Of a stretch of 64,000 nucleotides of DNA, positions 53,587 through 62,019 are shown in pieces. Position 1 is the stretch's first letter. The number at the start of each line of letters is the position of its first letter. Source of the DNA: Dyella sp. GSA-30. GTDB taxonomy: Bacteria > Pseudomonadota > Gammaproteobacteria > Xanthomonadales > Rhodanobacteraceae. The notes below the pieces were generated by a model, which was not told the DNA's origin, ran no database searches, and saw only the letters and a list, made by a program, of their open reading frames with translations. The translations under genes and the position numbers were made by a program. The stretch is from assembly GCF_027924605.1 (NCBI RefSeq), contig NZ_AP027042.1, forward strand, positions 1,031,524 through 1,095,523. The letters run 5' to 3'.

Positions 53587-54360
53587 ATGCGTAGAAACGT
53601 ATCGGAGCGGGTTTTGACGGGTTTGTGGCGGGTCGCGATGTCGGCGTCGCTATGTTTCATCACGATGCCGCTATGGGCCGCCACCGCTCCGGATACGAGC
53701 AAGGGCGCAACCGTAGTCAAGGGCAGCGATTGCCTGTCCTGCCACGCGATAGATCACAAGGTGGTGGGTCCGGCGTACCAGGACATTGCGAAGAAATACG
53801 CCTCACAGCAACCGCAGATCGTCGCCACCTTGATGAAGAAGGTAAAGGAAGGCGGCAGCGGCGTATGGGGTCAGATACCGATGACGCCGCATCCGCAGTT
53901 GAGCGATGCCGATCTGCATGCCGCGGTGGACTATGTGTTGTCGCAGACTGGCAGTGGTGCGCCAGCGAAGAGTGCGGCAGCGGCCGGTGCAGCGCACACC
54001 TACAAAACCGCTGGCGGCCAGTCGGTCACGACCGATTTTCAGGTCTATCTCAATGACAAGCCGCCCAAGGTCACCGACGATGTCTTCAAAGGTTACGAAA
54101 ACTACAACTCATATTGCTTCCGTTGCCACGGTGGCGACGCGGTTGGCGGTGATCTCGCGCCGGACCTGCGCAACTCGCTGAAGATGGGTATGACCTGGGA
54201 CACCTTTCTCAGCACGGCGATGGCCGGTCGGCCCGAGAAAGGCATGCCTTCCTGGGCGGGCTTTTTTGAAGAGAACGATTTGCGCGCCATCTACGACTAC
54301 GTCAAGGCGCGTCAGCTGGATCTGGTGCAACCCGGACGCCCGCCATCGAGCCAGGACTGA
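53587..54360 (+). CDS. xoxG: Two-heme cytochrome c: c551-like domain fused to XoxG-like domain
   Basis: 257 residues with a signal sequence (MSASLCFITMPLWA). The first heme motif is CLSCH at 49-53, in a small class-I domain ending QIPMTPHPQLSDADLHAAVDYVL (Met ligand in IPMTPH), like cytochrome c551. A short Ala-rich linker follows. The second motif is CFRCH at 177-181, within a cytochrome cL/XoxG-like domain (YENYNSYCFRCHGGDAVGGD, GRPEKGMPSW with the second Met ligand). Probably takes electrons from XoxF and may hand them on itself. Starts 9 bp after xoxJ. Confidence 0.88.
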   Translation: MRRNVSERVLTGLWRVAMSASLCFITMPLWAATAPDTSKGATVVKGSDCLSCHAIDHKVVGPAYQDIAKKYASQQPQIVATLMKKVKEGGSGVWGQIPMTPHPQLSDADLHAAVDYVLSQTGSGAPAKSAAAAGAAHTYKTAGGQSVTTDFQVYLNDKPPKVTDDVFKGYENYNSYCFRCHGGDAVGGDLAPDLRNSLKMGMTWDTFLSTAMAGRPEKGMPSWAGFFEENDLRAIYDYVKARQLDLVQPGRPPSSQD

Positions 54361-55485
<1,125 letters not shown>

Positions 55486-55513
55486 ATCTCCACCGTATGC
55501 TGAGGAGCACATC

Positions 55514-56086
55514 ATGACTGTTGCCATTCACCCATCGGTCGACAAAGGCGTCAAGCCGGGCGCCGAGAATTTCTCCGGCGGCACGCTGGTTTGTCATTGC
55601 AAGGACAAGCCGGTCAAGGTCAGCGTCGGCACGCAGTCGGCGCACAACCATGTATGCGGCTGCACGAAATGCTGGAAGCCGGATGGCTCGCTGTTTGCGA
55701 TGATAGCGGTGGTGCCGCGCGAACAGGTCGAGGTGACCCAGAACGCGGACAAGCTGAAGATTGTCGACGAGAAAGCGGCGATCCAGCGGCATGCCTGCAC
55801 GGGTTGCGGCGTGCACATGTATGGACGCATCGAGAACAAGGGCCATCCGTTCTATGGGCTGGATTTCATCCACACCGAGCTTTCGTCCGAAACCGGCTGG
55901 TCGGCGCCGGGATTCGCTGCGTTCGTGTCGTCGATCATCGAATCGGGTGCCGATCCGAATAACCAGGACGCCGTACGCGCGCGTTTGAACGAACTGGGCC
56001 TGCCGCCGTACGACTGTCTGTCGCCGCCATTGATGGACTTCATGGCAACCAAGATCGCTCAGGCATCGAGTGTGCTGAAGGCTTGA
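55514..56086 (+). CDS. gfa: S-(hydroxymethyl)glutathione synthase
   Basis: Glutathione-dependent formaldehyde-activating enzyme of 190 residues. Zinc-binding Cys positions are visible: [21 protein letters not shown] and [12 protein letters not shown], matching the GFA fold. It catalyses or binds the adduct of formaldehyde and glutathione, the substrate of the preceding FrmA. Follows frmA by 28 bp. Last gene before the hairpin at 56107. Confidence 0.95.
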   Translation: MTVAIHPSVDKGVKPGAENFSGGTLVCHCKDKPVKVSVGTQSAHNHVCGCTKCWKPDGSLFAMIAVVPREQVEVTQNADKLKIVDEKAAIQRHACTGCGVHMYGRIENKGHPFYGLDFIHTELSSETGWSAPGFAAFVSSIIESGADPNNQDAVRARLNELGLPPYDCLSPPLMDFMATKIAQASSVLKA

Positions 56087-56106
56087 ACCTTGGGTGGCGT
56101 TGGGGT

Positions 56107-56138
56107 GGCTCCGATCGCAGCTGAACGCGATCGGAGCC
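56107..56138 (+). terminator. Perfect 12-bp hairpin between gfa and the receptor gene
   Basis: GGCTCCGATCGC and GCGATCGGAGCC flank an 8-nt loop. Only GTTT follows, so it may be a partial terminator, an RNA-stabilising hairpin or an operator for the receptor gene starting at 56164. Confidence 0.45.
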
Positions 56139-56163
56139 GTTTGCGCGATGAAGTGGAGGGCAT

Positions 56164-58521
56164 ATGGCTGGATGGCGCATTCGAGGCGGTGGTGCGCCAT
56201 GGGCGATCCTGCTGTTCGCGTGCCATCTGCATGCTGCCGATGCACCATCGATTGTTACCAATCTTGCGCCGATCATTGTTGTGCCGACACCGTTACCGGG
56301 CATGGGCATTGATGCGGCCGCCTTGCCATACGCCGTGCAGAGCCTTCGCTATGATGTGCAGCGCGATGTCGCCGGTGCCAATCTCGTCGGCGTCATGAAC
56401 AATCGCCTGACCGGCGTGAACATCAATGACGTTCAGGGCAGCCCGTTCCAGGTCGACGTCACTTTTCATGGCTTTCGCGCTTCGCCGACACTGGGCGCGG
56501 CCCAAGGCATCTCGGTGTATCTCGATGGCGTGCGTGTCAATGAGCCCTTCGGCGATATTGTGAGCTGGGACATGATTCCGGAATTTGCGCTGGAGTCGAT
56601 CACCTTGCTGCCTGGCGCCAACCCGGTGTTCGGTCCCAATACACTCGGTGGCGCGCTGGTGCTGACGACCAAGTCGGGACTGACATCGCCGGGTTTCGAT
56701 GCGGATGTTTCCTATGGTAGCTACGCGCGCCGCCGGACCGACCTGTCGTATGGCATCAGCAATGCACAGGGCTGGCATCTCTTCGTTGCCGGGACATACT
56801 TCGACGAGAACGGCTGGCGCCGCGATTCGCCGGGCATCATGCGCAATGGCTTCTTGAAGTTCGGTCGACATACGGCAGCCGACGATTGGGACATCGAAGT
56901 GATGCATGGCAGCAGCCGGCTGGTCGGCAACGGCCTGCTGCCCGGCACGCGTTACGATGATGGCGCCCAGGTATTCGAGCCCGGCTTGTACCAACGGGAC
57001 CGTCGTGCGATCTATACCGCACCCGATGTAACACACACGCAAGCCACCCAGCTGACGACGCACTACACGCATCGCTTCGGTGCGGACACGCAACTGACCG
57101 CCTTGCTCTATACGAGACATACGCGGCGCGACACGGTCAACGGCGACATCAACGACGACTACGACGATTTCATCGACGCCTGCGGCGCCGGCTACGGCGC
57201 CGATGGCGAGCCGCTGGACGGCGATTGCGATGTCTCCCGTGCCCAGGCCGATGCGCTGGCTACCGGCGTGCTCAACAGTACCTATACACGCCAGCAGGGA
57301 CAGGGCGGTGGCCTGAGCTTCAGCACACACGTGGGCGATCACCAACTCGCGTTCGGGACCACGTTCGATCGCAGCAGCGTGAGCTACGCGCAGTACACGC
57401 AAGACGCTATGCTGGATGAGGGCAGTCGCGACACGATCGTCGATCCTTCCGCGCCGGTGGAATTCTTCTCCGGTGTCAACGGCACCAGTCGCTCGTGGGG
57501 TGTCTACGCCACCGATACCTGGGCGCTGACCGATACCACGCATGTGACCGGCTCCTTGCGCTGGAACGATCTGCGTTTGTTGAGCGTGCTGTCCAGTGCG
57601 GACGATGGCGTACAGCCCGGTCAGCGCAATACCTATCGCAAGCTCAATCCGTCGTTGGGCGTGACCCAGGCGCTAGGATCGTGGGTGATGTTCGCCAACG
57701 CGTCGCAAAGCAACCGCGCACCGTCGGTGATCGAACTGGGCTGTGCCGATCCGACCGAGCCCTGTCGCCTGCCCACGGGGCTGCAGGCCGATCCGCCACT
57801 GCGTCAGGTCGTATCGCGTGCGTGGCAGCTGGGTGCGCGCTGGAAGAACGATGGCGGTTTAAATGCTAGCGCTTCATTGTTCCGCACAGACAACCGCGAC
57901 GACATCCTGTTTTTGCGCGCACCCAATACGCAGCAGGGCTACTTCGCCAACGTCGGGCGTACGCGTTATCAGGGGGCGGACCTGGACGTTGGCGGCCAGC
58001 AAGGCGCGTGGTCCTGGCACCTGGGCTACAACCTGCTGCTGGCTACGTATCAATCGTATGGCCAATTGCTTGCTGGCGAACGCACGATCGACACACGGCC
58101 GGGAACCCGAATTGCAGGCCTGCCGAGACACAGTGCGAAATTCACCGTGGACTGGAATGCCACTTCGCGCCTGACGCTGGGCGCGGATCTGTTGGCTTTC
58201 TCCGGCAGCGTCAGCAATGGCAACGAAGACGGACGTATCAGCGACGATGATCCCGATGTGCGCGCCAACTGGGGCACCCGCGGCTATGCCCTGGTCAATC
58301 TGCGAGCGGTCTTTGCGTTGAGCGATGCCTTGCAGTTCTACGCGCGCGTGGACAATGCATTCGACCGTCGTTATGAGACCTATGGCGCGGTAGCCGACGA
58401 TGCCTTGCCGGACGGGCACCTGATCCGGCCACAGGTGGCGCCAGGCGAGGAGATGTCGACCTTGTTCGTGGCGCCTGGTGCGCCGCGGTTGTTTACGGTT
58501 GGGGTGCGCTTGCATTTCTAA
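56164..58521 (+). CDS. TonB-dependent outer-membrane receptor
   Basis: 785 residues with signal peptide (near HLHA-ADAP), a plug domain (PFQVDVTFHGFRASPTLGAAQGISVYLDGVRVNEPFGD) and a 22-strand barrel ending LFTVGVRLHF, whose terminal Phe is the outer-membrane signal. An extracellular-type segment at 323-356 has 12 Asp/Glu in 34 residues bracketed by two Cys (340, 355); a second acidic loop is GNEDGRISDDDPDVR. Location in a XoxF cluster suggests uptake of a lanthanide or its chelator, as for LutH in Methylobacterium; this is inference. GGAGGG precedes ATG 56164. Confidence 0.88.
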   Translation: MAGWRIRGGGAPWAILLFACHLHAADAPSIVTNLAPIIVVPTPLPGMGIDAAALPYAVQSLRYDVQRDVAGANLVGVMNNRLTGVNINDVQGSPFQVDVTFHGFRASPTLGAAQGISVYLDGVRVNEPFGDIVSWDMIPEFALESITLLPGANPVFGPNTLGGALVLTTKSGLTSPGFDADVSYGSYARRRTDLSYGISNAQGWHLFVAGTYFDENGWRRDSPGIMRNGFLKFGRHTAADDWDIEVMHGSSRLVGNGLLPGTRYDDGAQVFEPGLYQRDRRAIYTAPDVTHTQATQLTTHYTHRFGADTQLTALLYTRHTRRDTVNGDINDDYDDFIDACGAGYGADGEPLDGDCDVSRAQADALATGVLNSTYTRQQGQGGGLSFSTHVGDHQLAFGTTFDRSSVSYAQYTQDAMLDEGSRDTIVDPSAPVEFFSGVNGTSRSWGVYATDTWALTDTTHVTGSLRWNDLRLLSVLSSADDGVQPGQRNTYRKLNPSLGVTQALGSWVMFANASQSNRAPSVIELGCADPTEPCRLPTGLQADPPLRQVVSRAWQLGARWKNDGGLNASASLFRTDNRDDILFLRAPNTQQGYFANVGRTRYQGADLDVGGQQGAWSWHLGYNLLLATYQSYGQLLAGERTIDTRPGTRIAGLPRHSAKFTVDWNATSRLTLGADLLAFSGSVSNGNEDGRISDDDPDVRANWGTRGYALVNLRAVFALSDALQFYARVDNAFDRRYETYGAVADDALPDGHLIRPQVAPGEEMSTLFVAPGAPRLFTVGVRLHF

Positions 58522-58565
58522 GAAACGTTGTGCGTGCAGCTTCACCAAATGTTGAAGCTCCGCCT

Positions 58566-58684
58566 CCTACTCGTCATCCCGGCGTAGGCCGGGATCCACT
58601 CCTCAAGGTGGATGCTTGCGATACGTTGTCTGACGAGCGAGGACCGAGGAGTGGATCCCGGCCTACGCCGGGATGACGGCTAGG
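58566..58684. repeat. Interspersed inverted-repeat pair, CGTCATCCCGG family
   Basis: Arms 58566-58600 (CCTACTCGTCATCCCGGCGT) and 58650-58684 (GGATCCCGGCCTACGCCGGG) are complementary. The interior differs from the copies at 9991 and 35627. It separates the convergent receptor and activator genes. Confidence 0.88.
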
Positions 58685-58719
58685 AGGTAATTCGGATTCC
58701 CGGATCTTGTTTCTACAAT

Positions 58720-60645
58720 TCAATCCGGCAACACAATCCCATGCTTGTGCAGCTTGCGATACAACGTATTGCGACTGATCCCCAATGCGCTGGCAGTACG
58801 ACTGATATTCCAGTGCATCTGTTCGAGCTCACGCAGCAAGGCCTCGCGTTCGGCGGTGCGCAACGGCGCATCGCCATTGCCCGCGACAGATGTGGCGGCA
58901 GGTTCGGCAGCGCTGTAACCGGTGATTTCCTGCGGCAGGTTGCATGGCCGAATCACGCTATCGGAGCAAAGCGCCGCGGCAGTGCGCAGCGTATTGCGTA
59001 GCTGGCGGATATTGCCCGGCCACGTGTAATTGAGCAGCAAGCGCAGCGCATCGTCACACAGCCTTGGTCGCGCCAGCCCTTGCGACTCCTCCGCCAGCAG
59101 CGTGTCTATCAGATCCAGTTTATCCGTGCGCTCCCGCAGCGCCGGCAATTGCAGCGTGATGCCATTGAGTCGGTAATACAGGTCTTCGCGAAACTCGCCC
59201 GCCTGTACCATCTTCTGCAGATCCTGATGGGTGGCGCTGATGACGTGCAGATCGACCGGAATCGCGCGTTCGCCACCCAAAGGCATGACTTCATGCTCCT
59301 CCAGCACGCGCAGCAGACGTGTCTGCAGACGCAACGGCATATCGCCAATTTCATCGAGAAACAGCGTCCCGCCACTGGACTGGCGGATCTTGCCCAGATG
59401 GCCATCGCGCGAGGCATCGGTAAACGCGCCACGGGTGTAGCCGAACAGCTCGCTTTCGATCAGCGGCTCGGGAATGGCCGCGCAGTTGACCGCGATAAAC
59501 GGCTTGTCCGCCCAGCTGCTGGCCAGGTGCAGCGCCTTGGCAAAGGCTTCCTTGCCGGTACCGGTTGCGCCCTGCAGCAAGAGCGGTACGCGGCGGCCGA
59601 ACAACTGGCGGCCGCAATTCATATTGTGCTGCATGCGCGTATCGCCGCCGACGTGCTGGCGTGTCGATGTCGGGCTCGCCGCGGGTGCCGATAGCGTCAC
59701 ACCGTTGGTGATCACCGAAGGCGGCCGCACCATCGCGAAGAAGCGGCGGCCGTAGGCGGCGTCGCGCACCGGCCACAGCGTCGCCGCGTCGGCGAAGGCG
59801 CGTTTTTCCAGGGTGTTGAAGTCGAATGGGAAGATCCGCTCCAGCGACTGCCCGACCAGTTTGTCGCGCGACATACCCAGCTGGGTCAGCGCGCTTTCGT
59901 TGACCGCCCGCACGACGCCGCTGCTGTCCACGGCTAGCAGGGCTTCGTGCAACAGACCGACGAACTCGGGTCGGCTGTGAAAACGCAGGATCCATTTGTC
60001 ACGGCATTCGGCGAGGAAATGGCAGCGTGAAATAAGGTTGGCCGACATGGCGACCAAGGCCATCGTATGGCGCTGGATCAGACGTGTGTCGGCGGCATTG
60101 ACGGTAGACGCGTCCAGCACGCCCAGCACTTCGCCCTGCGTATCGAGCACCGGCGCGCCGGAGCACGACAGATCCATGTTGAAGTGGCGAAAGTGCTCTT
60201 CGCGATAGACGGTGACCGGCCCGCCTTCGGCAATGCACGTGCCCAGGCCGTTAGTGCCCTCGTAACGCTCGCTCCATACAGCGCCGACGCGCAAGCCGGC
60301 GCCGCGAAATTCGCGCTTGAGCGACGGATCGGTGATGGCGCCCAGAATGGCCGCTTCGGCATCGCACAGAATGACCGCATAACCCGAGCCGGCAATCTGT
60401 TCGTAAAGATTTTCCATCTCCGCCCGCGCCACATTCAGCAGCTCCCCAAAACGCTGCTGGCGTTCGCTGATCGAGGCGGCATCGAGTACGGGCGTGTCGC
60501 GTGCCGCGTCGGCGTCTATGCCGTATTCCTCGATGCAGCGCAGCCAGGATTTGGCGACATGTGGCGCGACGTTTACGTCGCCCAGCCGCTCACGCAGCAT
60601 GCTGTCGATGCGGGTCGAGGAGGTGTTGGACAACACACTGCGCAT
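58720..60645 (-). CDS. AcoR-like sigma-54-dependent activator
   Basis: 641 residues: GAF-type sensor (about 65-215), PAS domain (225-305), AAA+ domain (about 345-560) with Walker A QGATGTGKEAFA (359-366), a GAFTGA-loop variant GAFTDA (406-411), Walker [10 protein letters not shown], and a C-terminal Fis HTH (NISRTASALGISRNTLYRKLHKHG). Layout matches AcoR/alcohol-metabolism activators. GGAG in ATGGAGCAACAT is spaced correctly for ATG 60645; in-frame ATGs at 60657 and 60681 are less likely. Likely target promoters: xoxF and the SRPBCC gene. Confidence 0.9.
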   Translation of the reverse strand: MRSVLSNTSSTRIDSMLRERLGDVNVAPHVAKSWLRCIEEYGIDADAARDTPVLDAASISERQQRFGELLNVARAEMENLYEQIAGSGYAVILCDAEAAILGAITDPSLKREFRGAGLRVGAVWSERYEGTNGLGTCIAEGGPVTVYREEHFRHFNMDLSCSGAPVLDTQGEVLGVLDASTVNAADTRLIQRHTMALVAMSANLISRCHFLAECRDKWILRFHSRPEFVGLLHEALLAVDSSGVVRAVNESALTQLGMSRDKLVGQSLERIFPFDFNTLEKRAFADAATLWPVRDAAYGRRFFAMVRPPSVITNGVTLSAPAASPTSTRQHVGGDTRMQHNMNCGRQLFGRRVPLLLQGATGTGKEAFAKALHLASSWADKPFIAVNCAAIPEPLIESELFGYTRGAFTDASRDGHLGKIRQSSGGTLFLDEIGDMPLRLQTRLLRVLEEHEVMPLGGERAIPVDLHVISATHQDLQKMVQAGEFREDLYYRLNGITLQLPALRERTDKLDLIDTLLAEESQGLARPRLCDDALRLLLNYTWPGNIRQLRNTLRTAAALCSDSVIRPCNLPQEITGYSAAEPAATSVAGNGDAPLRTAEREALLRELEQMHWNISRTASALGISRNTLYRKLHKHGIVLPD

Positions 60646-60811
60646 ATGTTGCTCCATGGATGCGAAGGTGATCCACGGCATCGAAGCGTCTTGAAGTCAG
60701 GATGCAGGCGGTGCAGCTGTGACGCCATCCGTGATACCCGTTGACGAGGATGGTCCTTAACCGGTCACGGAGCAAACCGCAGTGCAGCATATGGCGCGGT
60801 GTGTCACCGGC

Positions 60812-60827
60812 GCTGTCTCGGAACAGC
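60812..60827. promoter_or_regulatory. Candidate activator site upstream of the SRPBCC gene
   Basis: GCTGT-CTCGGA-ACAGC, a 16-bp dyad, contains CTGT-N6-ACAG as upstream of xoxF. It lies about 74 bp upstream of the -24 element. The remaining 60646-60811 contains no gene. Confidence 0.55.
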
Positions 60828-60892
60828 AACAGCGTTCACGGAAATTGCACATCGGGAACGTGTTTTTTTGCGCCATTTCGGTGGCTTGAACT

Positions 60893-60907
60893 TGGCGCGC
60901 CTCTTGC
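60893..60907 (+). promoter_or_regulatory. Sigma-54 promoter of the SRPBCC gene
   Basis: TGGCGCGCCTCTTGC matches TGGCACG-N4-TTGC with one difference and keeps GG-N10-GC. It is 69 bp before the ATG at 60976. Confidence 0.75.
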
Positions 60908-60975
60908 CTGCATTAACGCATCGAAAGAACGCACCGAAAGCTTCCACACCACCTTGAGTAGCGCGGAGGGCGACT

Positions 60976-61386
60976 ATGGCGGAGGTTCGGGTGGCGCAGC
61001 GGCTGGCCAATCCGGCCGACGTCGTGTGGGCGCTGATCGGCGATTTCGGCGGTCTGCACCGCTGGCATCCGCTGGTCCACGGATTGGACCTGTCCTGGGA
61101 GGGGCGCATCCGCACCTTGCACTACGCCGACGGCAGCCGCGCGGTGGAGCGACTGGAAACACGCAGCGATGCGAGCCGTCGTTACGTCTACGCGCTGGTC
61201 GACGGCGCCCTGCCGATGCTCGATTGCCGCGCAACGTTGCAGGTCAGTGCGCGCAAGCAGGGGTGCACGGTGATCTGGTCGAGCGTGTTCGAACCCGCCG
61301 GGGCCACCGAATCGGTCATCGAAGACGCCTTGCGGCATCTTTATATGGAAGGCCTGGCGGCGCTCGCTGCCGCCCTCGATGGCTGA
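60976..61386 (+). CDS. SRPBCC-family protein, MxaD-like
   Basis: 136 residues, START/polyketide-cyclase fold: VAQRLANPADVVWALIGDFGGLHRWHPLV, a beta-strand series, and a C-terminal helix (ALRHLYMEGLAALAAAL). MxaD of methylotrophs has this fold and is needed for full methanol oxidation; unlike MxaD it has no signal peptide. Shares the sigma-54 promoter type and upstream dyad with the xoxF operon, so it is probably part of that regulon. Function unproven. Confidence 0.8.
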   Translation: MAEVRVAQRLANPADVVWALIGDFGGLHRWHPLVHGLDLSWEGRIRTLHYADGSRAVERLETRSDASRRYVYALVDGALPMLDCRATLQVSARKQGCTVIWSSVFEPAGATESVIEDALRHLYMEGLAALAAALDG

Positions 61387-61455
61387 CAGGACCGGAGGTT
61401 TCCGTACAATCCTTCAATCTGGCGCCGCCCTGGCGCGTTCTCGGAAGGATAGGGA

Positions 61456-61950
61456 TTGAACATCGCGCCTAGCATCGAACTGCGCATTCTCGACGAACGT
61501 CTGCGCACCTGGGGTCTGCCCACCTATCAAAGCGACCAGGCCGCCGGTATCGATCTGTTCGCCTGTATCGACGAGCCATTGGTATTGGCCCCCCAGGCTC
61601 CCTCGGTGCTGATTCCTACCGGGCTGGCCATGCATATGAATACCCACGAGTTCTGCGCCCTGGTGCTGCCGCGCTCGGGCCTGGGGCACAAGCGCGGCCT
61701 GGTGATGGGCAACGGCACCGGGGTGATCGATGCCGATTACATGGCCGAATGCTTTGTCAGTGTGTGGAACCGGAACCCACCGCGCAGTGGCGCCGGGGGC
61801 GAGGATGCGAGCATTACCATTCAGCCGGGGGATCGTATCGCTCAAATGTTGTTCGTGCCGATCGTGCGCCCGGCGTTTACGGTCGTGGAATCGTTCTCGA
61901 CGTCGAGTCAGCGGGGGCTGGGCGGCTTCGGATCCACGGGCGTGAGCTAA
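61456..61950 (+). CDS. dut: dUTP diphosphatase
   Basis: Hydrolyses dUTP to dUMP and pyrophosphate. 164 residues, trimeric type. Five motifs: AAGIDLFAC, LPRSGLGHKRGL, GVIDADYMAE, GDRIAQMLF and RGLGGFGSTG. TTG 61456 is chosen as start because GGAAGGATAGGG lies before it and no ATG gives a full motif I. Usually next to coaBC; here it marks the right edge of the accessory block. Confidence 0.93.
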   Translation: MNIAPSIELRILDERLRTWGLPTYQSDQAAGIDLFACIDEPLVLAPQAPSVLIPTGLAMHMNTHEFCALVLPRSGLGHKRGLVMGNGTGVIDADYMAECFVSVWNRNPPRSGAGGEDASITIQPGDRIAQMLFVPIVRPAFTVVESFSTSSQRGLGGFGSTGVS

Positions 61951-62019
61951 TCTTGCGCGTGCGGGTGCGTTCGCAACAGTAAAACAGGTCGGCGAGCCGG
62001 CTAATCAAAGGGGAGAGGC

